From NCBI GenBank assembly GCA_030544235.1, contig CM060470.1, positions 25,795,098-25,859,097 on the forward strand: a DNA stretch of 64,000 bases, read 5' to 3'. The first letter of the stretch is position 1, and every line of letters starts with the position of its first letter. This document shows positions 1 to 11,060 of the stretch, piece by piece. A model generated the notes under the pieces. It had not been told where the DNA came from. It was given only the letters and a program-made list of their open reading frames with translations, and made no database searches. Source of the stretch: Lepturacanthus savala (Eukaryota > Chordata > Actinopteri > Scombriformes > Trichiuridae). Position numbers and translations under genes: made by a program.

Positions 1-520
1 TCACTTGCCTTTCCTTATGTGTCACCGGTCTGATTGTCGGCCCCTCCCTGATTGTTTCCACCTGTTCCCCATTACCCGGTGTAAATCTTGTCTGCATCTC
101 CCCTTGTCTTGTGCCGAAGTGTTTCGTCCTCGTATGATTACCGAAGTCTTTTTCCCTTGCCCGGCCACAGCCATAGTCTTGTTACTCGTGTGTTCCTTTG
201 TTTTGCCTCAAGTGAGTGATTTTTCGTTGTAAAGTTCTTAGCATAGTTATTTGTTTTCAAGTGCTTATTTCAGTTAATGTTTTTCAGCCGTTTGATTTTC
301 CTCCTTGTGAGTGATTTTGATTTCGATAAATTTTCATAACGCAGATTAGCATTTTGCCTCCATTGGAGTGTTTTTTGTTTTCCTTAGTTTAGGCCTGTTT
401 TTATAGCCTCACTCTGTCAAGGGTTTTTGTTGGCACAATAAAGAAGCTCATTGACACCTCTGCACTGAGTCCATGTCTAAGACCGATCTGACAACGACCT
501 GCTGGAGCCTTTTTTAAGTT
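1..520 (+). repeat. Retroelement 3'-end-like sequence
   Basis: This block is C/T-rich (cctgttccccattacccgg, then a long T-rich tract) and ends with a polyadenylation-like caataaagaagctcattgac at about 436-455. The composition and the terminal hexamer resemble the 3' ends of fish retroelements (LTR or LINE). I cannot name the family, no coding domain survives, and the element is cut by the window edge. A repeat-library search would settle it. Confidence 0.35.
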
Positions 521-939
521 GATCTTATTTCTGATGAATATCAACACTTTTGTCTTATAATATTTAGTGCATGCTTGAGTAACATGTACTATTCTGTGTC
601 AGTCTCTGTTTTTTTGTACCTATAGGAAACGTGGAATGCCTGTTTGATAGTAACAGACCAACACTTGCTTCCTCTGACAGATGCGTGTCACCTTGTTTTC
701 ATCGTTCCCCAGCAGAGTTCTCCATTGCAGGCCTGATGGCTTCATTGCAACACACACCAAAGCTGGTGTAGATAGCCTGAGGGACAACTGGACATACGGC
801 ATGGTGATGCAGTGGCGCTTTGTTGGTTTGACTCACTAAGCGTAGAGCGAATAGAAAGTATCCAGGGATTTCACTGGGAATACAAGGAACTAAGGGCATC
901 CTGGTCTGATGAATTCATACATGCAATGGTCTCGTGCTG

Positions 940-1060
940 CATGTATAACTTCTCAACTTAAAAAACTGCAAAGTGATCCTTTAAGATCTGTGAACTACCT
1001 TAAGAAGTTCAAAACCCTCCTGTTTAGAATTGCTTCAAGACTTTCTTTTTATTTCACTTC
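940..1060 (+). repeat. LINE (L2/CR1-like) 3' coding tail fragment
   Basis: In one frame the bases around 965-1040 encode a short stretch of the form SDPLRS-NYLKKFKTLLFR. This is the pattern (hydrophobic-spaced, ending KTLLFR or KTHLFR) at the extreme C-terminus of fish L2/CR1 reverse transcriptases. The rest of the ORF is absent, so this is a 5'-truncated and decayed copy. Inference is from the peptide pattern only. Confidence 0.4.
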
Positions 1061-1103
1061 TTTTACTTGTTAAGTCTATTTTTGTCCATTGCTCTATTTT
1101 TTT

Positions 1104-1123
1104 TTGTGTGTGTGTGTGTGTCA
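1104..1123 (+). repeat. (TG)n microsatellite
   Basis: A T-rich tract runs into about eight to nine TG units. It is a simple dinucleotide repeat with no associated gene. Confidence 0.85.
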
Positions 1124-2382
1124 ACCACTTCTTTTCTTGAAAGTTGTTTTATAAATTATTATTCCCTCTTCCATCACTGGGTTTCATTATCCATTACGCT
1201 ATTGACACACACTCATGATATTAGTTTTATTGTACTCTTAGTAGACTCAACTCTGCAGGACCTTTGGAAGACCATGTACACCCGCCCGGAGGACCCATTG
1301 CAACAGGATCAATATATTCTGGTAAAGAACTCTCTGAAGGTCCGAAAGCACTGAAACTTTGCACTAACAATGTCCCTCTCTCTTTGAACAATATATTCAA
1401 ACCTCAGCTTCCTAGTTAAAAGTCTTGGTCATTTTTTTACAGGAAATTAATAGGTGACCTCTGAACCCTCTGAAGCACATAGTCAAATGTCAGCCTGGTA
1501 GGTCAAACCGTTACAGAGTTATTAATTTTCTTTAAATTAAAAAAAAAATGCATTTTTGACCTTTGACCCCTGGACCCCAAACTTGGCATGTGGGGTGGCC
1601 CTAGGTCCCCTTTAAACAAATTCAAAATTTAACCTACTAGCTCAAAGCATTTTATATTGTATAATATATTCTCAGGGTAATACTCCTACTTAATAATTTC
1701 ACTTTCTGAGGTACAGAGGCATGACTTCACATTTAAAACAGTATGTATAATAATATGCCTAGTCTACAGAAATGAGATACTGATGATCTCTCTCTCTCAA
1801 ATTGAATCGTAGGCAATTGGTCTTGTATTTGTCTAGGAAAGTATTTCACTTCTTTCTCTTATCCAAGAGTTCATATAAAGCAGTCTGACTCAAGTGCAGC
1901 ATAAAAAGACTGATCGATGATCTGAAGAGAAATATGACTGTAGTGTACAGCTCCTTTCTTTTTTTTAACTTCTAGACAAACGCAAGAAAACACAACATGT
2001 TTTTTATCTTTTATGAAAATATAAAAAACATAACAAATCGAAATGGTCATCAATTCACATTTTCTTTTTGCATATTTCACAAAATCTGCCCTAAAAATTA
2101 GAGATACATTATGATGGAAACCTAATTGATGCTGAGGAACAGCATAGCCTGGCCTTTGGCAGGCTTGCCTACATGTTGCCAGTGCAACCAGGCTGATTTG
2201 CTTTGTGTACTTCGACGTTGTGAATCACATAAACCTTTTAAATTTACTTCTAACAATTGAACTAGCATTCTTATTTTATTGTGACCTTCTAAGAAATGAG
2301 AAGGTTGCTTGCAAAAGTCTTTTAGGCCAACGTGCCTTCTTTACCTTATTCTCCAGTTAGCGCTGACAGCACACTGCCCACT

Positions 2383-2433
2383 AAAATACATTGAACAGGG
2401 AAATGTTCAATGTATTTTACATTTCCCTGTTCA
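2383..2433. repeat. Nested inverted repeat
   Basis: The 15-base arm aaaatacattgaaca (2383-2397) is perfectly complementary to tgttcaatgtatttt (2404-2418) around a 6-base loop. In addition tgaacagggaaatgt (2392-2406) is complementary to acatttccctgttca (2419-2433). Two overlapping perfect hairpins therefore share the middle sequence, a pattern expected from template switching during replication. Confidence 0.85.
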
Positions 2434-3444
2434 CAAAAAAAAACAAAAAACATGATGACCGTATGTTTGAATAGATTCTATTTTCGTGATGGCACCCTGA
2501 AACGTCATGAGACCAGGTTCATTGTACACACTGCAATGAATTATTGGTTGCTAGTTGGTGCTAGTATCATCTACTATTGGACTCACTGTCATTCTGAATG
2601 AGGAAGTACAGGAAGAACACATTGTGATAACTCACCACTATCAATCACATTTGAAAATGTTGGAAACTACATCTGTAGATTTTTACCTGTATTTTTTTTA
2701 TTTCTCATTTCAGTAACAATGCACATGAATGAACACTTCAGTTTTCAAATTACGCTGTTTTTTAATCTCAAATAGATACAGTTCAGCATTTGTTTCATCC
2801 TTTACTTGGCCTCTTTATCGAGTGTGAAGGTCAGCCCATACACAATGTCAGAGCCATGTTAAAGAATCAATAGAATTTCTTACTTCAATATAAATTCAAA
2901 TCTCCACAATTTTAATGTGGAAGTTATTGGCATGCTAGAGTATAAGCTCATAGTAAAAAGTGGCAAGCTAGTACAATAATTTTCCTTCCTTTCTGTTATA
3001 TGAGTGCACATATGGAGGAAATTTTGACTTCAGTTACACTTGCATGCAATAAGTGAGCATGCAAGCAGTAGGGTGTGTGAAGTTCAAAAGCACTGAACAA
3101 GCACATTGTAAATCAGCAGAAACAGTAAAATATTTATGATATAATCAATAATGACATACCATATCAACTCCAGATCTTTTTTTATTATTTGAAGGTGAGT
3201 GGACACGGACAAAGTTTGTTTTTTTTTTTTTCTTTTTCTATGCTGCGTTTTGAAGGCAAATACATAAATAAACTAATGACACATTTAAAAAATACTGTTT
3301 GTTCTAACTACCTAATTGGCTGCTAAATTTGACATTGCTCAATCTGCAATGGTGACCTGCTGTTTTGCTGTCAATTACGATGAGTTAGAAGTGAAAGTGT
3401 GACCTCACCCAAACGATCACATGTGCCAAAGTCACCCTGCAGAA

Positions 3445-3469
3445 ATGACATCATGGATAATGATGTCAT
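3445..3469. repeat. Palindrome with CRE/AP-1-like half sites
   Basis: atgacatcat (3445-3454) is followed by the 5-base spacer ggata and then the exact complement atgatgtcat (3460-3469). Each arm contains TGACATCA, a one-base variant of the CRE octamer. There is no gene nearby to assign it to. Confidence 0.6.
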
Positions 3470-3522
3470 CGCAGGATTCCAGACCCTCTCCCGTTCCTGC
3501 TTAAATGCTTTTAGGCTTGGCT

Positions 3523-3620
3523 GCACACACGCACACACACACACATGCACATGCACGCACACACATACACACACATACACGCATACACTCAAGCACACAA
3601 ACACTAAAGTGTGTGCATGC
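3523..3620 (+). repeat. CA-rich microsatellite
   Basis: This is an imperfect (CA)n tract with interspersed TG and CG steps, extending loosely to about 3,680. It generates spurious long frames rich in His/Thr and Cys/Val, which were rejected as genes. Confidence 0.85.
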
Positions 3621-6336
3621 TCACATGCCTAGCCTCACAAACAGTCAGGCATGCACACGCGTGCACACGCATAAAACCCACTCAAGGAGCCTCACCCAAG
3701 ACTGAGTCGTGATATGAGCAAGACAAACACACAACAGATGCGATAAGGATGTCATTTGGCCTCAGAACAAATAAAGCAGGTCTCCAGAACTAAAATGCCT
3801 AATAATAAGCCTGTAAACCTGCTGTAAACCTTTCTGACAGAAGCCAGGCGGCAGCTTCTCAAATTGTGCCGTGCCAGGAAACAAACTACTTTAAATTAGA
3901 CTCAAAGTATAATCACATTGAACCTAATTTCAAATGGCCAAGAATAGTATTGTAGGCCACTGTGTTAATTTTTCTGTGGTTTATATGCAGGGTTCCTCAT
4001 GAAGTAAAACAAAAAATAGAGAAAACCCTAATCCAGAATCTGAATAAAGATGGATATATTATCTATTTATATTGAACTTCAACAGATAAAAAAATATGTT
4101 AAAATAGTATTGCTTCTGTGCATAGGTTTAGACAGGCTAAGCTAAAATTTTATGGTATTATGGTGGCAGCAGTGGGCTGCAATTAATCCCCCCCACAAGA
4201 AAAAAAAAACCTGAACACAGGCCCCCCCCACGGGCTCTGTGCCCAGTGCCTGACCTTAGTAAATACATGGCTAATTTGAAGCATGTGGCGGCAAATTGGA
4301 AACATTGAGCTTTTAAAACTGTGGACTTTTCTTTTGCACATGCTAATTCCTCCCAGGAGATCCCATCAGATGAAATGACCCAAAACATGTCAAATGTTGG
4401 GGCGACATTTGGGCTCAGGGGTGGAGAAGAGAGGGACGAAGAGAAAGACTGAAGAGTGGACAAAGAGGTGCTGAAGGGCAGAGGGGTGAGTGAGAGAGGG
4501 TGGGTTTAAAAGGAGAGGAATTCATTCAAGCCATCCCTTAATAAAACACCACTGCCACTCTCCTCCCTCTTTTATGGTCTCCCTCTTTATCTGTCACTTA
4601 TTCCCACATGCACACATACACACCTCCCACACACAGGTGGACATTCTTAGTGCTCTACCTCCTGTTCAGGGGAGAGCTGCCTGTTCCATGTAGGACAACA
4701 GGTGCATGCAAGGCAGGAGTGCACACAGGCCGGTTTACGTGTGTCTGAGCGAGTGTGTGCGTGCGTGCACTTGTTCACAATACGACTCTTTATTTTGAGA
4801 AGTGCAGAGAAGCAGAGTGTGTGAGCTTTTGGCCAGGTTCCACATCTCACTCTGGGTGGACTCCTTGTCCAGCCCTCTCAACACTGCAAAAAATGTTCAC
4901 CTCACCTTGTCACCTTCTTAAAGAGCATCGCAATCCAGTTTCCCTGCAAAATATGTTAAAATATGTTTTTATATATCTATACATCTTAAATTTGCTTCAC
5001 AGTGTTTCTCAAAAAGGACTGCATTGAATAAATTGTAAATACATATATTTATTTAAAAATTGTTCATTTTTTAAAAACATAAAAAGAATAGAATAAAATG
5101 ATTTAATGAAATAAATTTATGCTGCAGTTTGTTTTAGCATTTCATTGCAAAATAAGGAAGAGGGATAATTGTTTCTTGTTTGATAGATGGTACAGCTTTA
5201 AAAAAGAAAAGTAGTAGTAGTGAGTAGTCAGTAGTAATACAGTACTCCTATCTTATATTATTTTTTAAAATGGTACACTTAATTCTTTGAAGAGGAATAT
5301 TTTTTGCAGTACATTCTCCCCCCTATGCTTGGCATGAAAATGAGGGCTCCAGTTCTCCAACAATCTGGAGGATTTCTACCCCGCTTCGTGTCCACAGACA
5401 AGCTTCCTTCTTGGTCTAAATTTATCCCTGGTCCCCTCTGGAGGCCGGAGCAGGTGGAGGTGACAGGGGCCCTGGCCTGCACTCATGGGACAGACGGGTG
5501 AACTCCATGACCAAAGCCACGGAACTCACAATCTGCTTATAAACCTGATAATGACATCTCCACTTCTTAGCACACACACCTCTAAAAAGTGTGTCTGGTA
5601 TTGCCTCAAACTGATGGTTATAATCTGTGTCAAGCTATCGTACAATCCCAAGCTGAAAACAACAGATTTCACTGGCAGGCTCTGAAACCACTTATCAAAA
5701 CTCTTCAGTAGCACCACATGAAAACCTCTAACCATGCCTCAATATTTTGAGACTTGCAACCTGTAATTTGAGACTAGTTTTTCTGGGCACACATTCTCCA
5801 GAGCACACCACTGTCCACTCTACAGAAGATGACGAGGAAAAACACCACAATGCTGCGACTTTACCTTTCCACCGAATGACTGGATGACTGCTTACTACAC
5901 ATGTCTATCCCTACCCTACCATTTCTCATTTCAGAAAGTTGCTAATCCCCATATTGCTGGCCCATTCACCAGTATGACATCATTGGCTCAGACTGTGCCA
6001 ACTGTGCTCAATAAAGGCCAGGCGTGTTTCAGTGTGGGAGTGCCTCTGCTGCACTGAGACCTGTATGAAAGAAATGAGCAAGAAGATCTTTGTACTAAAT
6101 CAGTCATGTCAACATTTGATAGGATTGCTTGTTTTTTACCAAGCAAATAATTGTGAAGACATCCTTGCAAGGTTGACAAAATCCACCGACCAGCACCTCT
6201 ATAACTTACTAATTAATACTATCGAGGCTATATAATTTTTTTATCAGTACAAAAATCAAACTGGAAAAACACTGGTAAAGTCCAAAGAAATAGTCCCACT
6301 CAAACCACAAAATCACATTTTTCAGTTCTTAACTTT

Positions 6337-6370
6337 TTCTTTGTTATGTCCACTTGAACATAACAAAGAA
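6337..6370. repeat. Short perfect inverted repeat
   Basis: ttctttgttatgt (6337-6349) is complementary to acataacaaagaa (6358-6370) across an 8-base loop. It has no T-run after it in a context suggesting transcription, and is probably incidental. Confidence 0.6.
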
Positions 6371-6839
6371 AGCTAAGAGCTAAGAAAATAGTCAGGGAAT
6401 TGCAAAAATAATTACAAGACTTAATAAAGTTCTCAAAATGTGGAGAATGATGGAACAAGTAGGTTGTGATAAACAAATGGAACTCAATAAAATAAAACTA
6501 AGCATGATTAATTCCTACCTCTGAAAACACAAACAAAAGACCTAACTTGCTTATCTAAATAAAAGAACATCACCCAAATGAATATAGAGATGGCATCAAC
6601 CAATTAACATATTGTCTACACAATAAGTGTTGCATTATGTGTGTGTAGAAAGTGTACCCCAAGTCACCTATGATTCCCATCCTCCCACCACATACACTGT
6701 TATATTATTCATAAAGGCCCCATATTATGCAAATTGTTACTTTTGTATTGTTTTTTTAGTCTAGATGAGGTCTAAAGATTATATAAAAACTGTTCTATGC
6801 AACAGACACTCAGAAAAACAGAGAAATGCAAATAGCCTT

Positions 6840-7265
6840 AAAAAAAAAAAAAAAAAAAACGTTGCCATTTCAATAGATCAGTACTGGACAATACCTTAGA
6901 ATTACTTAGCTTTTCCCCATATGATGTAGCATCATGCATCACCAACTCATCATCATCTTTACTGTCACAGGGAGACCTCACCTTTGAAATGGAAGCTGTA
7001 GGTGAGACAGCTGTTCTCACTTTGAGGGCAGAGGTTGCCCTGTTTTGATCTTCTCAGGGGCGGTGCACGATCACATTATTACCTGGGAAAAGGTCATGTT
7101 AGCCAAAGAGCAGGCCATCTAGGGATGATCTTTGAATCATCTGCTCTGATGTGACCAGGTGCTTTTTAAGGACATCGTAAGGACGCTGAACTTCATGTGC
7201 AAACACTAGTTCAGTAGGGCTGAAACCTAATGGCTCCTTTACAGCTTCATAGGAGGTAAAAAACA
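6840..7265 (-). pseudogene. Ty3/Gypsy-type pol remnant
   Basis: Read on the minus strand, about 7,262-7,130 encodes an EAVKEPLGFSPTELVFAHEV-like segment followed by RPYDVLKKHL. This matches the pattern EAVQES-GFSPAELVFGH-VRGPLKVLKE in the C-terminal integrase region of fish Gypsy polyproteins. Downstream on the same strand, about 7,020-6,860 keeps a polar linker-like frame, and the copy then runs into a T/A homopolymer at 6,841-6,860. Stops and frame changes show it is dead. The rest of the element (RT, gag, LTRs) is not visible. Family assignment is inferred from peptide pattern. Confidence 0.5.
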
Positions 7266-7595
7266 CAAATGAAACCACTTTATACCAATCCTTCTGTCTG
7301 TAATGGCAGTTATGGCAGATAACATGGATTTGTATAATATATCAGAATTCAAAATCTATAAATAGCAGTGGAAAGTCTTGTTAAGGTTTCGCAAAAGCTT
7401 TGTTTCTGTTAAAAATCTAAATGCATACCTGTTATTGCAAAAATGAGATTATTACAAGAAAGCTCTGTTGCATTACTAACACAAACCACAACTTCAGCAA
7501 TGCCAACACAAGCGGATGTTATACACTGTGAAGAACTATGAAAAACCCATATATAGATGAATTGTTTTATTTATTTATTTTTCTTTTTAAAATGA

Positions 7596-8450
7596 CAGAA
7601 TAACACATGGAATTATATAGTACAGAAAATGCGTTAGACAAACCTTTCCTCAAAATAACCACTGTTTGTCTCAATGACAGCTTTGGAAACTATTCTCACT
7701 TAAGTCATTAGTCCCCTGGGTTGTTTTTTGATTAAAGGTGTGCCTTGTCAAAACTTAAATGGTGGAAATTTTGCCTTCTTAATGTGTTTGAGACCATCAG
7801 TTGTGCAAAGGTCATACAGCAGTGGTATGTATGTATGAGAAGTATATACCAAGTAGTCCTATTACACTATAGTAATCCACACTATGCCAAACAACTAAGC
7901 AATATTAAACAGTCACAGCAGTCCATCATTACTCTAAGACATTAAGGAAAGTCAAGCAGGAACATTTCAAGAGCTTTGAACATTTTTTTAAATGCAGTTG
8001 AAAACACAATGATGAAACTGTCTCTCATGAAGATCACCACAGGAAAGGAGAGTTACCCCTGCCGCAGAGGAGAAGTTTAGAAGAGTTACAGCCTCACAAA
8101 TTGCCAATTAACAGAACCTCAGGTTGGAGCCCACATCAATGTTTCCTAGTGTTTATGAAGCAGACACATCTCAACATCAACAGTTGGCCTTCATGGTTGA
8201 ATTGCTGCAAAAAAAAACACCACTGAGGGAGATCAATAAGAAGAATAGAGTTGTTTGGGCCAAGAAACACAAGGAATGGACATTAGACCGGTGCAAATCT
8301 GTGCTTTCGTCTAAAAAGTCCTAATCTGCAATCTTCGGTTCCAACCGCGGTGTCTTTGTGAGACGCAGAGAAGGTGAACAGATGGTATCTGTGTGTGTGG
8401 GGTGGGGGGGCTTCACTGGTGACACTGTTGGTGACTTATTCAGAACTGAA
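7596..8450 (+). mobile_element. Tc1/mariner-like DNA transposon remnant
   Basis: The DNA follows the common fish Tc1-like element in order: a 5' non-coding part (ggtgtgccttgtcaaaact at about 7,738), then a decayed transposase. Recognisable translated pieces in the plus direction include a helix-turn-helix-like part around 7,960-8,060, WAKKHKEWTLDR at about 8,259-8,294, a NRGVFVRRREGEQMV-like stretch at about 8,342-8,385, and a GDTVGDLF-like stretch at about 8,418-8,445. Several frameshifts and a lost downstream half, including the last catalytic Glu region and the 3' terminal inverted repeat, make it non-functional. Confidence 0.85.
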
Positions 8451-10250
8451 TTGAGTTTGAGTTGAGTTTATTTTTATCTCAAACAATCAACAACCATAAA
8501 AGATCACAATATAAAAATGATATAAAGCACAAAACATAAAAAGTAAAATATTCATCATCAGAAAAGCAAAGCAAAGGATGTTTATCTAGTCCTGCCCCTT
8601 TTATCACATTAACATAATATATCAAATAGAAAGAAGAATAAGAAGTGTGTATTTATAAGTCAATCATTTGAATTGATTCACATGCTCAGAATTATCAAGA
8701 AAAAATAATTCAAAAATGTCTTAATACATCTTGTAAGGACTTTTATTAAAAATATCAAACAATAGCAGTTTTCTTTATGTAAGCCCACCAATGTCCTGTA
8801 ATGATTTTCTTCAGTTATGAGTAAATCAGGATGAAGGGCCATATAAAGTGCCTCTGTATGACAGACTGGAATGAAATGCCCTCGTGGGCTCCCCTTCAGT
8901 TGAAGAAAATGTTATAGTGTACTGTAAAAAAAAAACCTAAAAGCGAGAAAACATGATGTGCTCTTTAAAATAGAAGATGTAATACAGTACCCAATTTAGG
9001 GTTCCCCTGAGTCTAACATACTGAATGACCTTTCAATGTAAAAAAGTGCCCTGGAGAGCATTGTATTGGAGAAAAACATTGTAAAATGTCCTTCAAATGA
9101 AGAACATGCAATACTTGGCCCTATAAGATGCCTTTATGATGGAGTGCACTGGCCATTATTTCAGAAATTAATGTATCCTTTATATAAGCTGATCATTATT
9201 TTCTAGTTGTTGTAACTCACATTATTCCATTCAGCTGATTTTGATTTAAAATAATCCTCACTAGTTTGCTCACTCACACCCCCTTTAGATTGTTTGGGTC
9301 AGTGAGAGAGGTGTAGAGAGGGAGCATGGAATTGGCTTAGCTATGATTAAAAAGAGAAAACTGAAGACAAAGGGAGCTGAATAAATGTGTGATTTTAAGT
9401 TTTATGAACCTGGAGGCTTGAAACCTTTTGAGAAATCCTGCGAACAGACGAACAAACCGAGTGGAGTGTCAGTAATTTCCCTTGGTATGGGTAAAAACAT
9501 ACAGTTATTAAGGTTTTACACTTTTCACTGTCCCTGTCAGTAAATGAACAAGTTATGCTTATGTGCCTTAAAGAAAATTACATACATGGTCTTCCCAATT
9601 CTTTAAAATAAATGTTATATTGCCAGTGACAACTGCATGAGTCAAGTGATCATTCTCCAAACTGGAGCAATCGAGATCCATGTGGAGAAGGAAGACTGTC
9701 AGATCCTTCGCTGCTATTGAGAGGGGTGTCCCGAATAACAAGGTCATTAATGTTAACAAACTCATGGCCAAAAGAATTCTCCAACTTCTTTTTTCCTTGA
9801 CAAGACTGCTCACACCAGCTGATTTTCAAAATGCAAATAGTTTTTACTACAGATGTGTTTTGAGAAATTTTTAAAAAACAAACATTTAAAAAACAAAAAC
9901 CGTGTCAATAATGTATCCCATATATTCTGAATCAGCCTATAAAATATTCATCTTAAGTGAGGATGTAACATTTTTAATAAACATAGGGCTCTCTGTTGAC
10001 AGGGGCCCATTGAATGCATTAAGTGTGCTTTAGATTTTTTGACCACTTACTCTTTGAATGAATCATTCAGCCATTTGAATCAGTTTTGAATCAGGCGCAG
10101 GCAGAAGAACCTGCTCCTCGTAGGACCATACATGGTTCGAGATGATGCCTTACTGGATGTTGGAATCGGACTTCTGAACAACATAACATCAGAACTGAGC
10201 ACTTCTCAGCTTAGAAACTGGGATATCATTGAATACAGAATAAAAGAGAA
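8451..10250. other. Intergenic DNA, no gene recognised
   Basis: No protein or RNA gene is visible. A gagtttgagttgagtttatt-type segment at about 8,452-8,475 and the AT-rich sequence after it resemble fish interspersed-repeat tails. Between about 8,820 and 9,140 loosely related segments around the words gccct and aagtgcc recur, but I could not define a clean period. Confidence 0.4.
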
Positions 10251-10253
10251 AGG

Positions 10254-10256
<3 letters not shown>

Positions 10257-10344
<88 letters not shown>

Positions 10345-10364
10345 GTTGGGGTTTTCCTTTCAGT

Positions 10365-10450
<86 letters not shown>

Positions 10451-10472
10451 ACTGAAAGGAAAACCCCAACGT
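10257..10472. repeat. (AT)n microsatellite with embedded 24-bp inverted repeat
   Basis: Two long pure AT runs (10,257-10,342 and about 10,367-10,448) flank or separate two perfect complementary unique arms. Arm one is 10,343-10,366, beginning acgttgggg and ending ttcagtcc. Arm two is 10,449-10,472, beginning ggactgaa and ending ccccaacgt. The structure can fold into a cruciform with a roughly 82-base AT loop. It also produces meaningless Tyr-Ile repeat frames on both strands. Confidence 0.9.
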
Positions 10473-10744
10473 TTGTACTTGTATAGATGCTAGATTTCAG
10501 TGCTTCTCTGACTTCAAACTTCCAATTTACAAGTTCAACTGAACGCACCTCATTGCAGAAACACAGTTTCTCCTTTATTTACAGATCGGTGTCACTGTCC
10601 CCCACGTCCCCCGTGCTATCTGCGCCCATGCTAATGACAACAGGAGAGTTAAATGAATATTGGCCAAGTATGTAATTTTATAGGGAGGAGTTAACAATAA
10701 GTAAAAGACTCAATCACAAGCTTCAGTTAAAGGGTAAATTTCAT

Positions 10745-11060
10745 TATTGGTTACTGTCCTGTTTGTTTTAATGTTTGTGTTTTCAGGTTTCTGGTTGTCT
10801 TGCTGTGTGTTTTTCCTCCAATGTCTTATTATCGCCCCTTAGATTCCCTCCACACCTGCCCTGAATCACCTCGTTAGCCTTGCCCTGCTACCTGTGTTTT
10901 CCATGACCTGATTAGATCTCTGTGTATTTAAGTCCAGTTTTATGTTCGATGTTTGTCTGTGTTCCTGCATCCCCGCATTGAAGTGACTTTGGGCTATCGC
11001 AGCTGCATTTGACTTCATCTGCCTACAGGCTCGATTCATTATAGGATTTTATTAAAACTT
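10745..11060 (+). repeat. LTR-like or retroelement-terminal sequence
   Basis: C/T-rich sequence (ccctccacacctgccctg) is followed by a TATA-like gtgtatttaagtcc at about 10,921-10,934 and further T-rich sequence. This layout resembles the U3/R part of fish LTR retrotransposons. No flanking duplication or internal domain was found, so a solo LTR is only a suggestion. Confidence 0.35.

Larger units (their letters stand above)
1130..6830. other. Intergenic AT-rich DNA, no gene recognised
   Basis: No ORF here shows protein-family character. The longest frames at about 3.4-3.7 kb are read-through of CA/TG repeats, and one at 4,158-4,463 has no recognisable domain. The stretch holds simple repeats, a nested hairpin at 2,383-2,433, a CA-rich block at about 3,520-3,680, and a small palindrome at 3,445-3,469, listed separately. 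No RNA gene was recognised. Confidence 0.6.

Noticed and set aside
10132..10548. Long Tyr-Ile repeat frames on both strands
   Set aside because: They are read-through of the (AT)n microsatellite.
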